From Flavobacteriaceae bacterium (GTDB lineage Bacteria > Bacteroidota > Bacteroidia > Flavobacteriales > Flavobacteriaceae), in assembly GCA_002709185.1 (NCBI GenBank), contig PAQB01000038.1, forward strand, positions 1 through 20,011: 20,011 bases of DNA, written 5' to 3'. Below are positions 1-7,339 of the stretch, one piece after another; position 1 is the stretch's first letter; each line of letters starts with the position of its first letter. The position numbers and the translations under genes were made by a program. The notes below the pieces were generated by a model. It saw only the letters and a list, made by a program, of their open reading frames with translations, did not search any database and was not told where the DNA came from.

Positions 1-398
1 CCTTTAGCTACATAAAACTTCGCCATGATAGGGACTGTCAAGTAACTCAAATTGAATGTTGATTCGTAATTTACATTAGCTTCTTGAAACACAAGACTCC
101 CATCTTGAGTACCTCCTTGTTTGGAGTACAGCAGTTCAGGTTGAATTGAAAATGTCTCTGAAACAGGGATCTCTGCATAGACTCCAAAATAGATAGCAGT
201 TAATCCGCCATTATCTCCTCCAGAAGATGATACAAAGTTGAGCTCGGAAAGGTCAAAAGCATCAGCTGGATCAAAAAGAGGTTCATCACTATTTCCAATA
301 GCAGCGAAATTAGCTCCTGCTTTAATTCCAAACGAAAAATCTTGGGCACTTGCAATAAATGCAGTCAAACTAAAGACAGTTAAAAATAATTTTTTCAT
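1..398 (-). CDS. Outer-membrane beta-barrel protein, C-terminal part missing (window edge)
   Basis: The gene starts at the ATG at 398 and is open to the window edge, so about 132 N-terminal residues are visible and the C-terminus is lost. The product begins with a Sec signal peptide (MKKLFLTVFSLTAFIASAQD; cleavage probably before QD). The mature part has alternating hydrophobic strands typical of the small porin-like OMP beta-barrel family of Bacteroidetes. It is clearly paralogous to the next gene upstream (426-1061). Both share the start of the mature protein (GxKAGANFAxIG), a central EIPVS(D/E)TFSIQPE(V/L)LYS block and a later strand ending in (V/I)P I(M/I)AKFY. Only 27 bp separate the two genes and I see no promoter between them, so they are probably co-transcribed. 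Function beyond an outer-membrane barrel cannot be assigned. Confidence 0.85.
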   Translation of the reverse strand, partial: MKKLFLTVFSLTAFIASAQDFSFGIKAGANFAAIGNSDEPLFDPADAFDLSELNFVSSSGGDNGGLTAIYFGVYAEIPVSETFSIQPELLYSKQGGTQDGSLVFQEANVNYESTFNLSYLTVPIMAKFYVAK

Positions 399-425
399 AA
401 TAGATATAAGTTATACGGATATTTA

Positions 426-1061
426 TTAGAAGTTGTACCCAACAGCAACCTGAAAAACACTGTTTTTAAAGCCGTCTGTATCTCCCTTTGGAATATCCGC
501 CAAACCTAAATAATAGCGAATGTTGAAATTTAATCCAGAATTTAATTGGTAACCAGCACCTAAATTAAATCCATAATCAACTTTATTAGACTCGCGAATT
601 AAATTGTTTGTTTCTGCAGCAAATTGACCAGACTCAAGGGTAATCCCACCGGCATCATATTTAGAATTTAAAAGAAAACCGATTTGAGGACCTGCTTCAA
701 GGCTTAAGCCTTCAGAAAGATAAAATTTAGCTATAATTGGGATGTTCAAGTAGTCAAAGCGACCAGTAGTTTCATAGGCAATATCCTCAACACCACCACT
801 CGTCAAGGGAACATCCTCAACAATACCATCTAGTGTAAATCCTTGACCAGAGTACAATACTTCTGGTTGAATCGAAAAGGTGTCTGAAACAGGGATTTCT
901 ACTGTTGCTCCAATAAGAAACGAAGTAAATCCGTCTAAATCTTTCCCATCATCTCCACCAATGGAAGCAAAGTTGGCCCCGGCTTTAACACCAAATGTAA
1001 TGTCTTGGGCATTTGTAATAAATGTTGCTAAACTAAAAGCAACTAATAATAACTTTTTCAT
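426..1061 (-). CDS. Outer-membrane beta-barrel protein (porin-like, PorT/OMP_b-brl type)
   Basis: A 211-residue protein with an N-terminal signal peptide (MKKLLLVAFSLATFITNAQD) followed by a predicted small beta-barrel of about 190 residues. The last residues are VAVGYNF. A terminal aromatic residue is the usual C-terminal signature of outer-membrane barrels recognised by the BAM complex. The family is the common 8-10-stranded outer membrane beta-barrel group of Bacteroidetes; substrates or ligands are generally unknown. It is the first gene of a two-gene paralogous tandem with the truncated gene at 1-398. Upstream at 1099-1106 there is a TAATTTTG box on this strand, and further upstream three direct repeats with a 21-bp period, suggesting that the pair is controlled by a LytTR-type response regulator (inference). 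Confidence 0.88.
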   Translation of the reverse strand: MKKLLLVAFSLATFITNAQDITFGVKAGANFASIGGDDGKDLDGFTSFLIGATVEIPVSDTFSIQPEVLYSGQGFTLDGIVEDVPLTSGGVEDIAYETTGRFDYLNIPIIAKFYLSEGLSLEAGPQIGFLLNSKYDAGGITLESGQFAAETNNLIRESNKVDYGFNLGAGYQLNSGLNFNIRYYLGLADIPKGDTDGFKNSVFQVAVGYNF

Positions 1062-1098
1062 AATATGTAGGTTTTATTGAGTTTATAAATTTGATTGA

Positions 1099-1106
1099 CA
1101 AAATTA
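1099..1106 (-). promoter_or_regulatory. Putative -7 promoter box of the OMP tandem
   Basis: Read on the minus strand the sequence is TAATTTTG, a full match to the Bacteroidetes -7 consensus TAnnTTTG. It would start transcription near 1094 and leave a leader of about 30 nt before the ATG at 1061. No TTTG/TTG -33 element is found 17-23 bp upstream, which fits an activator-dependent promoter. The box is assigned from sequence alone. Confidence 0.45.
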
Positions 1107-1148
1107 TATCAATTTAATGCTGGTGGGTTGTTTAAATTAAATTATGTA

Positions 1149-1199
1149 ACAAGCGGGCATATTTATGTCATGAACGGGCTTTTTTATGCCATGAACGGG
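1149..1199 (-). promoter_or_regulatory. Three 21-bp-phased direct repeats, LytTR-type binding site candidate
   Basis: On the minus strand two identical 9-mers CCCGTTCAT (1191-1199 and 1170-1178) and a variant CCCGCTTGT (1149-1157) are spaced exactly 21 bp start to start, that is 9 bp plus 12 bp. The spacers are also similar (G-R-CATAAA). The published LytTR-domain site is two direct copies of [TA][AC][CA]GTTN[AG][TC] separated by 12-13 bp. The two perfect copies match this at every position but the first. The array lies about 55-105 bp upstream of the predicted start site of the OMP pair, a normal place for an activator. Confidence 0.5.
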
Positions 1200-1336
1200 A
1201 AATTTTTAGTCGATTTTAAAATTGAAATATATAACAATATTATATTAAATTTTTACTTTATATAAATTTCGTAAAGAACTCAAAATGAGTAATTTAATTA
1301 TATATTATAAGAAATATCTATTGCTATTTATTTTAA

Positions 1337-2716
1337 TTATCCCAGCCATTTAAAGGCTTTTTTGAGAAGCTTCAATTTGTTTTTATAGGGCGCATAGCGC
1401 AATGGAATGTCAAGCCAATTGGCTTTGATTGTGATGCCTTTTTTGTGCGTAAAGGTTTCATAACCAAAATGCCCACGGTACGCACCAATGCCACTTTCTC
1501 CGACCCCACCAAAGGGCAATCTCGGGTTTCCGAAATGAATCATGGTGTCGTTGATTGCGCCACCTCCAAAGCTGTATTTTTGGATAAGAGAATTGCAAAA
1601 CGCTTTATTTTTTGAAAAAATATAAAAACCCAACGGTTTTTCATAGGACTTCACAACAGACTCAATGTCTTTTTCAGTTTGGTAATCCAAAACAGGTAAA
1701 ATTGGGCCAAATATTTCCCCTTCCATAAGTTTGGAATCCAATTTTGGATTGTCTACCAATGTTGGAGCCAAATAATTATCGTTGCTGTTGCTATTACCAC
1801 CGACGAGGATCTCAGCATCCTCTAACATGGCTGTAAGGCGTTGTAAGTTTTTTGCATTTACAATTCGGGGATAATTTGGAGAGATTTCAGGATTTTCTCC
1901 ATATGCTTCGAAAATTTCTGTTTTTAAATGTTGAACAAGGTCTGCTTTAATGCGATTGTTCGCCAAAATATAATCTGGTGCAATACAGGTTTGGCCTGCA
2001 TTTAAAAATTTACCCCATACCAAGCGTTTGGCGGTTAATTTTATATCAGCTGATTCATCAACAATACAAGGGTTTTTACCACCCAGTTCAAGCGTTACAG
2101 GCGTTAAATGTACGGCTGCAGCCTTTGCTATAATTTTTCCAACAGCGACACTGCCTGTAAAAAAAATGTAATCCCATCGTTCTTTTAACAGTGTAGTGGT
2201 TTCTGAAACGCCTCCGAGCTCAACACAAAGGTGCGCATTATCAAAGATTTCTGATAAAATCGTTTTAATGATTACTGCGGTATGTGAGCTCACCTCACTT
2301 GGCTTCAAGACCACGGTGTTTCCTGCCGCAATGGCTGAAATGACTGGACTGATGGCCAGCTGAAATGGATAGTTCCAGGGCGCAATCACTAAAACAGTCC
2401 CATAGGGCTCACTGTAGATGAAGTCTTTTGAGGGAAAATTAAGTTTTGAGGCACGTACTTTTTTTGGTTTAGACCATTTTGAAAGATTATTGAGTACAAT
2501 GTCTATTTCTGAAATTAGAATGCCAAATTCACTGATATAGGCTTCAAATTTCGGTTTTTTAAAATCTTTGTAGAGCGCTTGGTGTATGGCGTCTTCGTTG
2601 GTAATAATACTTTCTTTGAGGCGCTTAAGCTTACGCTTAATAAAACTAATATCACGTGTTTTACCGGTTTCAAAAAAGCTTTTATGTGACTGTATGAGTT
2701 GTTTCGGGTCTTTCAT
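1337..2716 (-). CDS. Aldehyde dehydrogenase, class 3-like
   Basis: A 459-residue NAD(P)-dependent aldehyde dehydrogenase that oxidises aldehydes to carboxylates. Visible motifs: PWNYPF at 113-118 (substrate/cofactor channel), FFTGSVAVGK near 185-194 (Rossmann-type coenzyme loop), LELGGKNP with the general-base Glu at about 210, and GQTC with the catalytic Cys at about 244. The length and the C-terminal tail rich in Lys and Leu match the short class 3 group (fatty or aromatic aldehyde dehydrogenases such as YwdH and coniferyl aldehyde dehydrogenases), not the ~490-residue class 1/2 enzymes. Its start overlaps the stop of the upstream pseudouridine synthase by 4 nt (2713-2716), so it is the last gene of the panB operon. 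The substrate cannot be told from sequence. Confidence 0.93.
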   Translation of the reverse strand: MKDPKQLIQSHKSFFETGKTRDISFIKRKLKRLKESIITNEDAIHQALYKDFKKPKFEAYISEFGILISEIDIVLNNLSKWSKPKKVRASKLNFPSKDFIYSEPYGTVLVIAPWNYPFQLAISPVISAIAAGNTVVLKPSEVSSHTAVIIKTILSEIFDNAHLCVELGGVSETTTLLKERWDYIFFTGSVAVGKIIAKAAAVHLTPVTLELGGKNPCIVDESADIKLTAKRLVWGKFLNAGQTCIAPDYILANNRIKADLVQHLKTEIFEAYGENPEISPNYPRIVNAKNLQRLTAMLEDAEILVGGNSNSNDNYLAPTLVDNPKLDSKLMEGEIFGPILPVLDYQTEKDIESVVKSYEKPLGFYIFSKNKAFCNSLIQKYSFGGGAINDTMIHFGNPRLPFGGVGESGIGAYRGHFGYETFTHKKGITIKANWLDIPLRYAPYKNKLKLLKKAFKWLG

Positions 2717-3423
2717 TGGGCTTTTATTTTAGAACATTTGTCCCATAAAACATCTGTTGGTGGACTTGCTTCTATTTTAATCATTTTTTTTGAAACAGGA
2801 TGCGTAAATTCGATGCATTTTGCATGCAAATGAATCCCTCCGTTTTTATTGCTTCTGTCAAAACCATATTTTAAATCTCCTTTGATGGGGGAACCTATGT
2901 ATGCCAATTGACTCCTAATTTGATGGGATCTCCCTGTTTCCAACACGACTTCCAAATGGGAATAGGTTTTTAATTGCTTAACTACTTCGTAGTGTAAAAT
3001 CGCTTTTTTACTGTCTTTAATCTCTTTGGGGTAAGCTTTGGTTGTATTTGTTTTTGGATTTTTTTTCAACCAATGAATCAAAGTATCTTTAGATTTGATA
3101 GGTTTGTTTTTAACAATCGCCCAGTATATCTTATGAATGCACTTTTCTTTAAACAACAGATTCATTCGCTTTAAAGCTTTGGAGGTCTTTGCAAAAACAA
3201 CGATGCCAGAAGTAGGACGGTCTAAGCGATGGGTGACACCTAAAAATACCGCCCCAGGTTTGTTGTATTTGTGTTTTATATGGGCCTTTAAGATTTCAGA
3301 AAGCGGCTTGTCTTTTGTTTTGTCTCCTTGAACAATGTCACCAATACGTTTATTGACAACAATCAGGTGATTATCTTCATAAAGTAGCTGTATGTTGGAT
3401 GCATCTGTTACAATTCGTGACAT
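2713..3423 (-). CDS. RluA-family RNA pseudouridine synthase
   Basis: A 236-residue single-domain pseudouridine synthase of the RluA/RsuA superfamily. The signature HRLDRPTSGIVVFAK lies at residues 65-79, with catalytic Asp68 in HRLDR. Near the middle the family's RxHQIR-type motif appears as GRSHQIRSQLAYIG. There is no N-terminal S4 RNA-binding domain, as in the short RluA-like (TruC/RluA) members. It isomerises uridine in rRNA or tRNA, but the exact target site cannot be deduced. It sits 3 nt after panB and overlaps the aldehyde dehydrogenase start by 4 nt, so the three genes are probably translationally coupled. Confidence 0.92.
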   Translation of the reverse strand: MSRIVTDASNIQLLYEDNHLIVVNKRIGDIVQGDKTKDKPLSEILKAHIKHKYNKPGAVFLGVTHRLDRPTSGIVVFAKTSKALKRMNLLFKEKCIHKIYWAIVKNKPIKSKDTLIHWLKKNPKTNTTKAYPKEIKDSKKAILHYEVVKQLKTYSHLEVVLETGRSHQIRSQLAYIGSPIKGDLKYGFDRSNKNGGIHLHAKCIEFTHPVSKKMIKIEASPPTDVLWDKCSKIKAQ

Positions 3424-3426
3424 GAA

Positions 3427-4242
3427 TCAGTATTGTTCCTCATTATTTGGAAATTCAGAAGATTTTATATCCGATATGTACTGTCCAATGGCATTGGTCA
3501 TAGACTCGAAGAGGCTCATATAACGCCTAAGGAATCGCGGGTTGAATTCATGGGTCATTCCAAGCATATCATGTAAAACGAGCACCTGGCCATCAACCCC
3601 ACTACCAGCTCCTATACCAATGACAGGAATTTGGAGTTCGTCGGCTACTATTTTTGCCAACTTAGCCGGAATTTTTTCAAGCACAATTGCAAAACAGCCC
3701 AAACGTTCCAAGAGTTTTGCGTCCTTTAGAAGTTTTTCCGCCTCTTCCTCTTCTTTGGCACGAACCGTATAGGTGCCAAATTTGTATATGGACTGTGGAG
3801 TAAGCCCCAAGTGTCCCATTACAGGGATACCTGCATTTAGAATTTTTTTTATGGAATCTTTAATTTCCTTACCACCCTCTAACTTAACAGCATGGGCACC
3901 ACTTTCTTTCATGATGCGTATGGCAGAGCGTAAGGCTTCTTTTGAATCACTTTGATAGGTCCCAAAAGGTAAATCAACCACAACTAGTGAACGTTCAATG
4001 GCACGAACTACCGATGAGGCGTGGTAAATCATTTGATCTAATGTGATAGGGAGTGTCGTTTCATGACCAGCCATGACATTGCTGGCAGAGTCTCCAACCA
4101 AGATGACATCGATTCCAGCCCCATCCACGATTTTAGCCATAGTATAGTCATAGGCTGTGAGCATGGATATTTTTTCTCCATCAGTTTTCATTTCGACAAG
4201 CGATTTGACCGTTACGCGTTTATATTCTTTAGAGTTTGACAT
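3427..4242 (-). CDS. panB: 3-methyl-2-oxobutanoate hydroxymethyltransferase
   Basis: First committed enzyme of pantothenate/CoA synthesis. It transfers a hydroxymethyl group from 5,10-methylene-THF to alpha-ketoisovalerate, giving ketopantoate in the cytosol. With the start at 4242 the protein has 271 residues, close to the ~264 of E. coli PanB. Metal-binding aspartates are seen in VGDSASN (Asp51) and VVVDLPFG (Asp90). [18 protein letters not shown] (catalytic Glu about 189) and [20 protein letters not shown] follow in the usual order of the TIM barrel. An upstream in-frame ATG at 4284 would add 14 hydrophobic/basic residues not typical of the family, so I prefer 4242. It is the first gene of the panB-rluA-aldehyde dehydrogenase operon and diverges from dnaK. 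Confidence 0.93.
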   Translation of the reverse strand: MSNSKEYKRVTVKSLVEMKTDGEKISMLTAYDYTMAKIVDGAGIDVILVGDSASNVMAGHETTLPITLDQMIYHASSVVRAIERSLVVVDLPFGTYQSDSKEALRSAIRIMKESGAHAVKLEGGKEIKDSIKKILNAGIPVMGHLGLTPQSIYKFGTYTVRAKEEEEAEKLLKDAKLLERLGCFAIVLEKIPAKLAKIVADELQIPVIGIGAGSGVDGQVLVLHDMLGMTHEFNPRFLRRYMSLFESMTNAIGQYISDIKSSEFPNNEEQY

Positions 4243-4287
4243 TTTACCAAAAATTTTTGTAAAAATAGTGAAAAAGAACGGCACTAT

Positions 4288-4314
4288 TATGACAACTTGT
4301 CATATTTTATGACA
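4288..4314. promoter_or_regulatory. Operator-like array of three alternating TATGACA half-sites
   Basis: TATGACA (4288-4294), its exact inverse TGTCATA (4298-4304) and TATGACA again (4308-4314) follow each other with 3-bp spacers, so starts are exactly 10 bp apart. The first two form a 17-bp palindrome, perfect except for its centre base. The array directly abuts the -24 element of the dnaK promoter and lies within the panB leader. It looks like the binding site of a dimeric regulator acting on dnaK, panB or both; no known heat-shock operator (CIRCE) matches. Confidence 0.45.
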
Positions 4315-4330
4315 TGGCACAAAGATTGCC
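4315..4330 (+). promoter_or_regulatory. Sigma-54 (RpoN) type -24/-12 promoter of dnaK
   Basis: TGGCAC (4315-4320), five bases, then TTGC (4326-4329). The GG and GC doublets are 12 bp apart, exactly the invariant geometry of sigma-54 promoters (consensus TGGCAC-N5-TTGC). Transcription would start near 4341, leaving a ~36-nt A-rich leader before the dnaK ATG at 4377. No TAnnTTTG box for the primary sigma factor is seen on this strand between 4243 and 4376. This is a sequence match only. Confidence 0.6.
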
Positions 4331-4376
4331 TTTAATCTATCAAAATTAAAATTTCAAAAAATTAATAAAAGAAATT

Positions 4377-6281
4377 ATGAGTAAAATTATAGGAATTGAT
4401 CTCGGTACTACAAACTCTTGTGTATCTGTTATGGAAGGAAACGAACCTGTGGTAATCACCAATGCCGAAGGACGTAGAACAACTCCATCCGTTATCGCTT
4501 TTGTTGAAGGTGGCGAGATAAAAGTTGGCGACCCTGCCAAACGACAAGCAGTAACAAACCCTCAAAAAACGGTCTACTCTATAAAACGCTTTATGGGAAA
4601 TAAGTTTTCGGAATCTAAAAAAGAAGCCGGTCGTGTTCCTTACAAAGTTGTTAAAGGCGATAACGATACGCCTCGTGTTGATATTGATGGACGCTTATAC
4701 ACTCCACAGGAATTATCGGCGATGATCCTACAAAAAATGAAAAAAACCGCAGAGGAATTCTTAGATCAAGAAGTAACAGAAGCTGTGGTCACAGTTCCTG
4801 CTTATTTTAACGACGCACAGCGTCAAGCCACAAAAGAAGCGGGTGAAATTGCAGGTTTAAAAGTTCGAAGGATTATTAATGAGCCCACTGCGGCAGCATT
4901 AGCTTATGGTCTCGACAAGAAAGGAAAAGATCAAACGATCGTTGTTTTTGATTTTGGGGGTGGAACCCATGATGTTTCCATATTAGAGCTTGGTGATGGT
5001 GTTTTTGAAGTTTTGTCGACAGATGGAGATACTCACCTCGGAGGTGATGATGTTGATGAGAAAATTATCAACTGGTTGGCAGAGGAATTCAAGAAAGACG
5101 AAAATATGGATTTGAGAGAAGATCCAATGGCGCTTCAACGTTTAAAGGAAGCCGCTGAAAAAGCTAAGATTGAACTTTCATCCTCTTCTCAAACTGAAAT
5201 CAACTTGCCCTATGTAACAGCCACAGCAAGTGGGCCAAAGCATTTGGTACGTACCTTGTCTCGTTCAAAATTTGAACAATTGATTGATGATTTGGTCAAA
5301 AGAACTATCAAGCCCTGTCAAACTGCTTTGAAAGCCGCGGGGATTTCAAAAAGTGATATTGATGAGATAATACTAGTTGGCGGCTCTACTCGTATTCCTG
5401 CGGTTCAAGACGCGGTTGAGAAATTTTTTGGTAAGAAACCCAACAAGGGTGTTAATCCAGATGAGGTGGTTGCCGTAGGTGCTGCCATTCAGGGTGGGGT
5501 TTTAACCGGTGATGTCAAGGATGTACTGCTGTTAGACGTTACGCCTTTGTCTCTTGGAATTGAAACCATGGGTAACGTGATGACGAAGTTAATTGATGCC
5601 AATACAACTATTCCAACAAAGAAATCACAAGTTTTTTCTACAGCGGCTGACAACCAGCCCTCCGTAGAAATCCATGTGCTGCAAGGAGAACGGCCTATGG
5701 CAGCGGACAATAAGACCATTGGACGTTTTCATTTGGATGGCATCCCACCTGCACAAAGGGGTACACCCCAGATTGAAGTTACTTTCGATATTGATGCTAA
5801 TGGAATTATAAAAGTTTCTGCTACCGATAAAGCTACTAATAAGTCTCAGGACATTCGAATTGAAGCTTCTTCCGGTTTAACAGAAGAAGAAATCGAGCAA
5901 ATGAAGCGTGATGCAGAAGCCAATTCCGATGCAGATGCAAAAGCGAAGGAGACTGCAGAGAAGCTTAACAGTGCAGATGCAATGATTTTTCAAACAGAGA
6001 AACAGTTGAATGAATTTGGAGACAAACTTTCTGATGATAAAAAAGAGCCTATCGAGGCTGCTTTGGAAGAATTAAAGAAAGCTTATGAAAGTAAAGACCT
6101 CGCTGTTATCGACCCTGCTTTAGAGAAAATCAACGAAGCATGGAAAGTGGCTAGTGAGGATATGTACAAAGCACAACAAGCGACTCAAGCCAATGGCGCT
6201 CCAGGTCCAGATGGTGGACCAGAGTCTGCTCAAGCTGAAGGTGACAATGTTGAAGATGTAGATTTCGAAGAAGTGAAATAA
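4377..6281 (+). CDS. dnaK: Molecular chaperone DnaK (Hsp70)
   Basis: A full-length 634-residue Hsp70 that binds and releases unfolded polypeptides in an ATP-driven cycle with DnaJ and GrpE. The N-terminal ATPase domain carries [16 protein letters not shown] (phosphate 1), [11 protein letters not shown] at about 191-201 (phosphate 2) and [13 protein letters not shown] (adenosine motif). The interdomain linker VLLLDV falls near residue 383, followed by the beta-sandwich substrate domain and the helical lid. The C-terminus is Gly/Pro/Asp rich and ends in DVDFEEVK, the usual bacterial tail. It stands alone: dnaJ and grpE are not adjacent. The upstream region has a sigma-54-type promoter and an operator-like array. 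A hairpin terminator follows 20 nt after the stop. Confidence 0.98.
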   Translation: MSKIIGIDLGTTNSCVSVMEGNEPVVITNAEGRRTTPSVIAFVEGGEIKVGDPAKRQAVTNPQKTVYSIKRFMGNKFSESKKEAGRVPYKVVKGDNDTPRVDIDGRLYTPQELSAMILQKMKKTAEEFLDQEVTEAVVTVPAYFNDAQRQATKEAGEIAGLKVRRIINEPTAAALAYGLDKKGKDQTIVVFDFGGGTHDVSILELGDGVFEVLSTDGDTHLGGDDVDEKIINWLAEEFKKDENMDLREDPMALQRLKEAAEKAKIELSSSSQTEINLPYVTATASGPKHLVRTLSRSKFEQLIDDLVKRTIKPCQTALKAAGISKSDIDEIILVGGSTRIPAVQDAVEKFFGKKPNKGVNPDEVVAVGAAIQGGVLTGDVKDVLLLDVTPLSLGIETMGNVMTKLIDANTTIPTKKSQVFSTAADNQPSVEIHVLQGERPMAADNKTIGRFHLDGIPPAQRGTPQIEVTFDIDANGIIKVSATDKATNKSQDIRIEASSGLTEEEIEQMKRDAEANSDADAKAKETAEKLNSADAMIFQTEKQLNEFGDKLSDDKKEPIEAALEELKKAYESKDLAVIDPALEKINEAWKVASEDMYKAQQATQANGAPGPDGGPESAQAEGDNVEDVDFEEVK

Positions 6282-6300
6282 ATAAATGTTTTCAAAATAA

Positions 6301-6335
6301 AAAAAGCGTAATCCTAAATGATTGCGCTTTTTTTA
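6301..6335. terminator. Intrinsic terminator, bidirectional, between dnaK and blh
   Basis: Arms 6301-6313 (AAAAAGCGTAATC) and 6320-6332 (GATTGCGCTTTTT) pair along 13 bp with one G-T pair, around a 6-nt loop, followed by more T on the plus strand. Runs of A on the 5' side make the mirror structure on the minus strand, so it can end both dnaK and the convergent blh transcript. Confidence 0.85.
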
Positions 6336-6342
6336 TTTAAAA

Positions 6343-7230
6343 CTATGCTCTCTTTTTTGAAAACATTGTAAGCATCACAATCGCATGCGGGAAAGTAACT
6401 GCGGCAATAAATGCGAAGAACAGGCTGTGAAAATGTTTTTCATCTTTAAAAATGAGAAATAAAACAGCAATACCAACAAGTGAAACCAGCCAGTATGGAA
6501 GTGCAGCTTTGATGTATTTCAAAACACTTTTTTTCTTTAGATCTCCGTAGATGAACTTAATTTGATCCAGTAATGATGGGATACTATGCCAAAAAATAAA
6601 GTAGATGGTAAACCCCCAAATGAGAGAAGATGAATTAAAAATAATTGCAAAAACCAGAAGCGAAAAGACTTCTTTAAGTACGGATTTGATAGGAATCTGT
6701 TTTTTGTTAATTGCATAAACTGTAATCAGAAACAAGATCATCAACAATGTTAAAGTTACTTGTAGCGCATAAATGTTTTTTATTTTCAATGCAGTAATTT
6801 CATATACTATTTCAATAACAGCTTCGATGTTAAACGAGAATACCATATACAGAACCAGCAAACCATAGCAAAAAAAGAAAATTTTCTGAGGTGCCAGGCT
6901 GAGATTTGACAAAGCGTCTTCCCAATGTTGTTCTCCAAAGTGGTATGCACTAAGAAGAATGAAAAGCGCCAATGCTAATACAGGAATAAAATAAAAGATT
7001 ATAATCGCAGCTGTAACCACAAAAAGGTATGTCAACAAAATTTTAAAAAAGCTTGAATTTGTTTTTTTTGAAAGCTTATCAACAATCATGATATCGTTAG
7101 ATCCATGAACCATACCAAAAGTAAAAATTAAAATAAACCCTAAAATTAACTCAAAAGCCTCTGGCAAAAGGGATGTAATCCATAATCCTAAAAAGCTAGA
7201 TAGGATTGAAAATTTGTAAATTATATTCAT
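6343..7230 (-). CDS. blh: Brp/Blh-family beta-carotene 15,15'-dioxygenase
   Basis: A 295-residue, strongly hydrophobic protein with about 7-8 membrane segments. It shows the histidine motifs of the Brp/Blh family: HGSND at 42-46, YHFGEQHWED at 96-105 (two His), WHSIPSLLDQ near 214-223 and FPHAIVML near 280-287. These histidines are known to hold the non-haem iron that cleaves beta-carotene symmetrically into two retinals. It is encoded divergently from the proteorhodopsin gene, the usual pairing in marine Flavobacteria, and so supplies its chromophore. Carotenoid genes (crtB, crtI, crtY) are not in the window. The start at 7230 fits the family N-terminus. A candidate promoter lies at 7315-7322. 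Confidence 0.92.
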   Translation of the reverse strand: MNIIYKFSILSSFLGLWITSLLPEAFELILGFILIFTFGMVHGSNDIMIVDKLSKKTNSSFFKILLTYLFVVTAAIIIFYFIPVLALALFILLSAYHFGEQHWEDALSNLSLAPQKIFFFCYGLLVLYMVFSFNIEAVIEIVYEITALKIKNIYALQVTLTLLMILFLITVYAINKKQIPIKSVLKEVFSLLVFAIIFNSSSLIWGFTIYFIFWHSIPSLLDQIKFIYGDLKKKSVLKYIKAALPYWLVSLVGIAVLFLIFKDEKHFHSLFFAFIAAVTFPHAIVMLTMFSKKRA

Positions 7231-7300
7231 AAAAAATTGTTAAATACGTGATTTAGGGTCAAAAAAAATAAGAATACATATGAATTTGTGTAAAAAATTA

Positions 7301-7308
7301 TATATTTG
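7301..7308 (+). promoter_or_regulatory. Putative -7 box of the proteorhodopsin gene
   Basis: TATATTTG fully matches TAnnTTTG, predicting a start near 7313 and a leader of ~27 nt. A TTTG at 7285-7288 is only 12 bp upstream, too close for the usual 17-23 bp spacing, so the -33 side is weak. The box forms the left half of a 14-bp palindrome (7305-7318) with the opposing blh box. Confidence 0.5.
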
Positions 7309-7314
7309 TTTAAA

Positions 7315-7322
7315 CAAAACTA
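7315..7322 (-). promoter_or_regulatory. Putative -7 box of blh, facing the proteorhodopsin box
   Basis: On the minus strand this reads TAGTTTTG (TAnnTTTG). A TTTG -33 element lies 21 bp upstream at 7344-7347, inside the first codons of the proteorhodopsin gene, so both elements and their spacing fit the Bacteroidetes consensus. The predicted start is near 7310, giving a blh leader of ~80 nt that overlaps the upstream half of the proteorhodopsin promoter. Confidence 0.4.
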
Positions 7323-7339
7323 ACAAAAATTTATAAAAG

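Noticed and set aside
1062..1336. Small gene or ncRNA in the AT-rich gap between the aldehyde dehydrogenase and the OMP genes
   Set aside because: No frame with a plausible start and composition and no strong hairpin is seen. Only the 21-bp repeats and the -7 box stand out.
4243..4284. Upstream ATG at 4284 as the panB start
   Set aside because: It adds 14 hydrophobic/basic residues ahead of the family-typical [10 protein letters not shown] start and makes the protein longer than usual; 4242 fits better.
4341..4348. CAAAATTA as a minus-strand -7 box (TAATTTTG) for panB
   Set aside because: It matches the consensus, but it sits 99 bp before the preferred panB start, lacks a -33 TTTG at proper spacing and coincides with the dnaK start region. 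Too weak to annotate.
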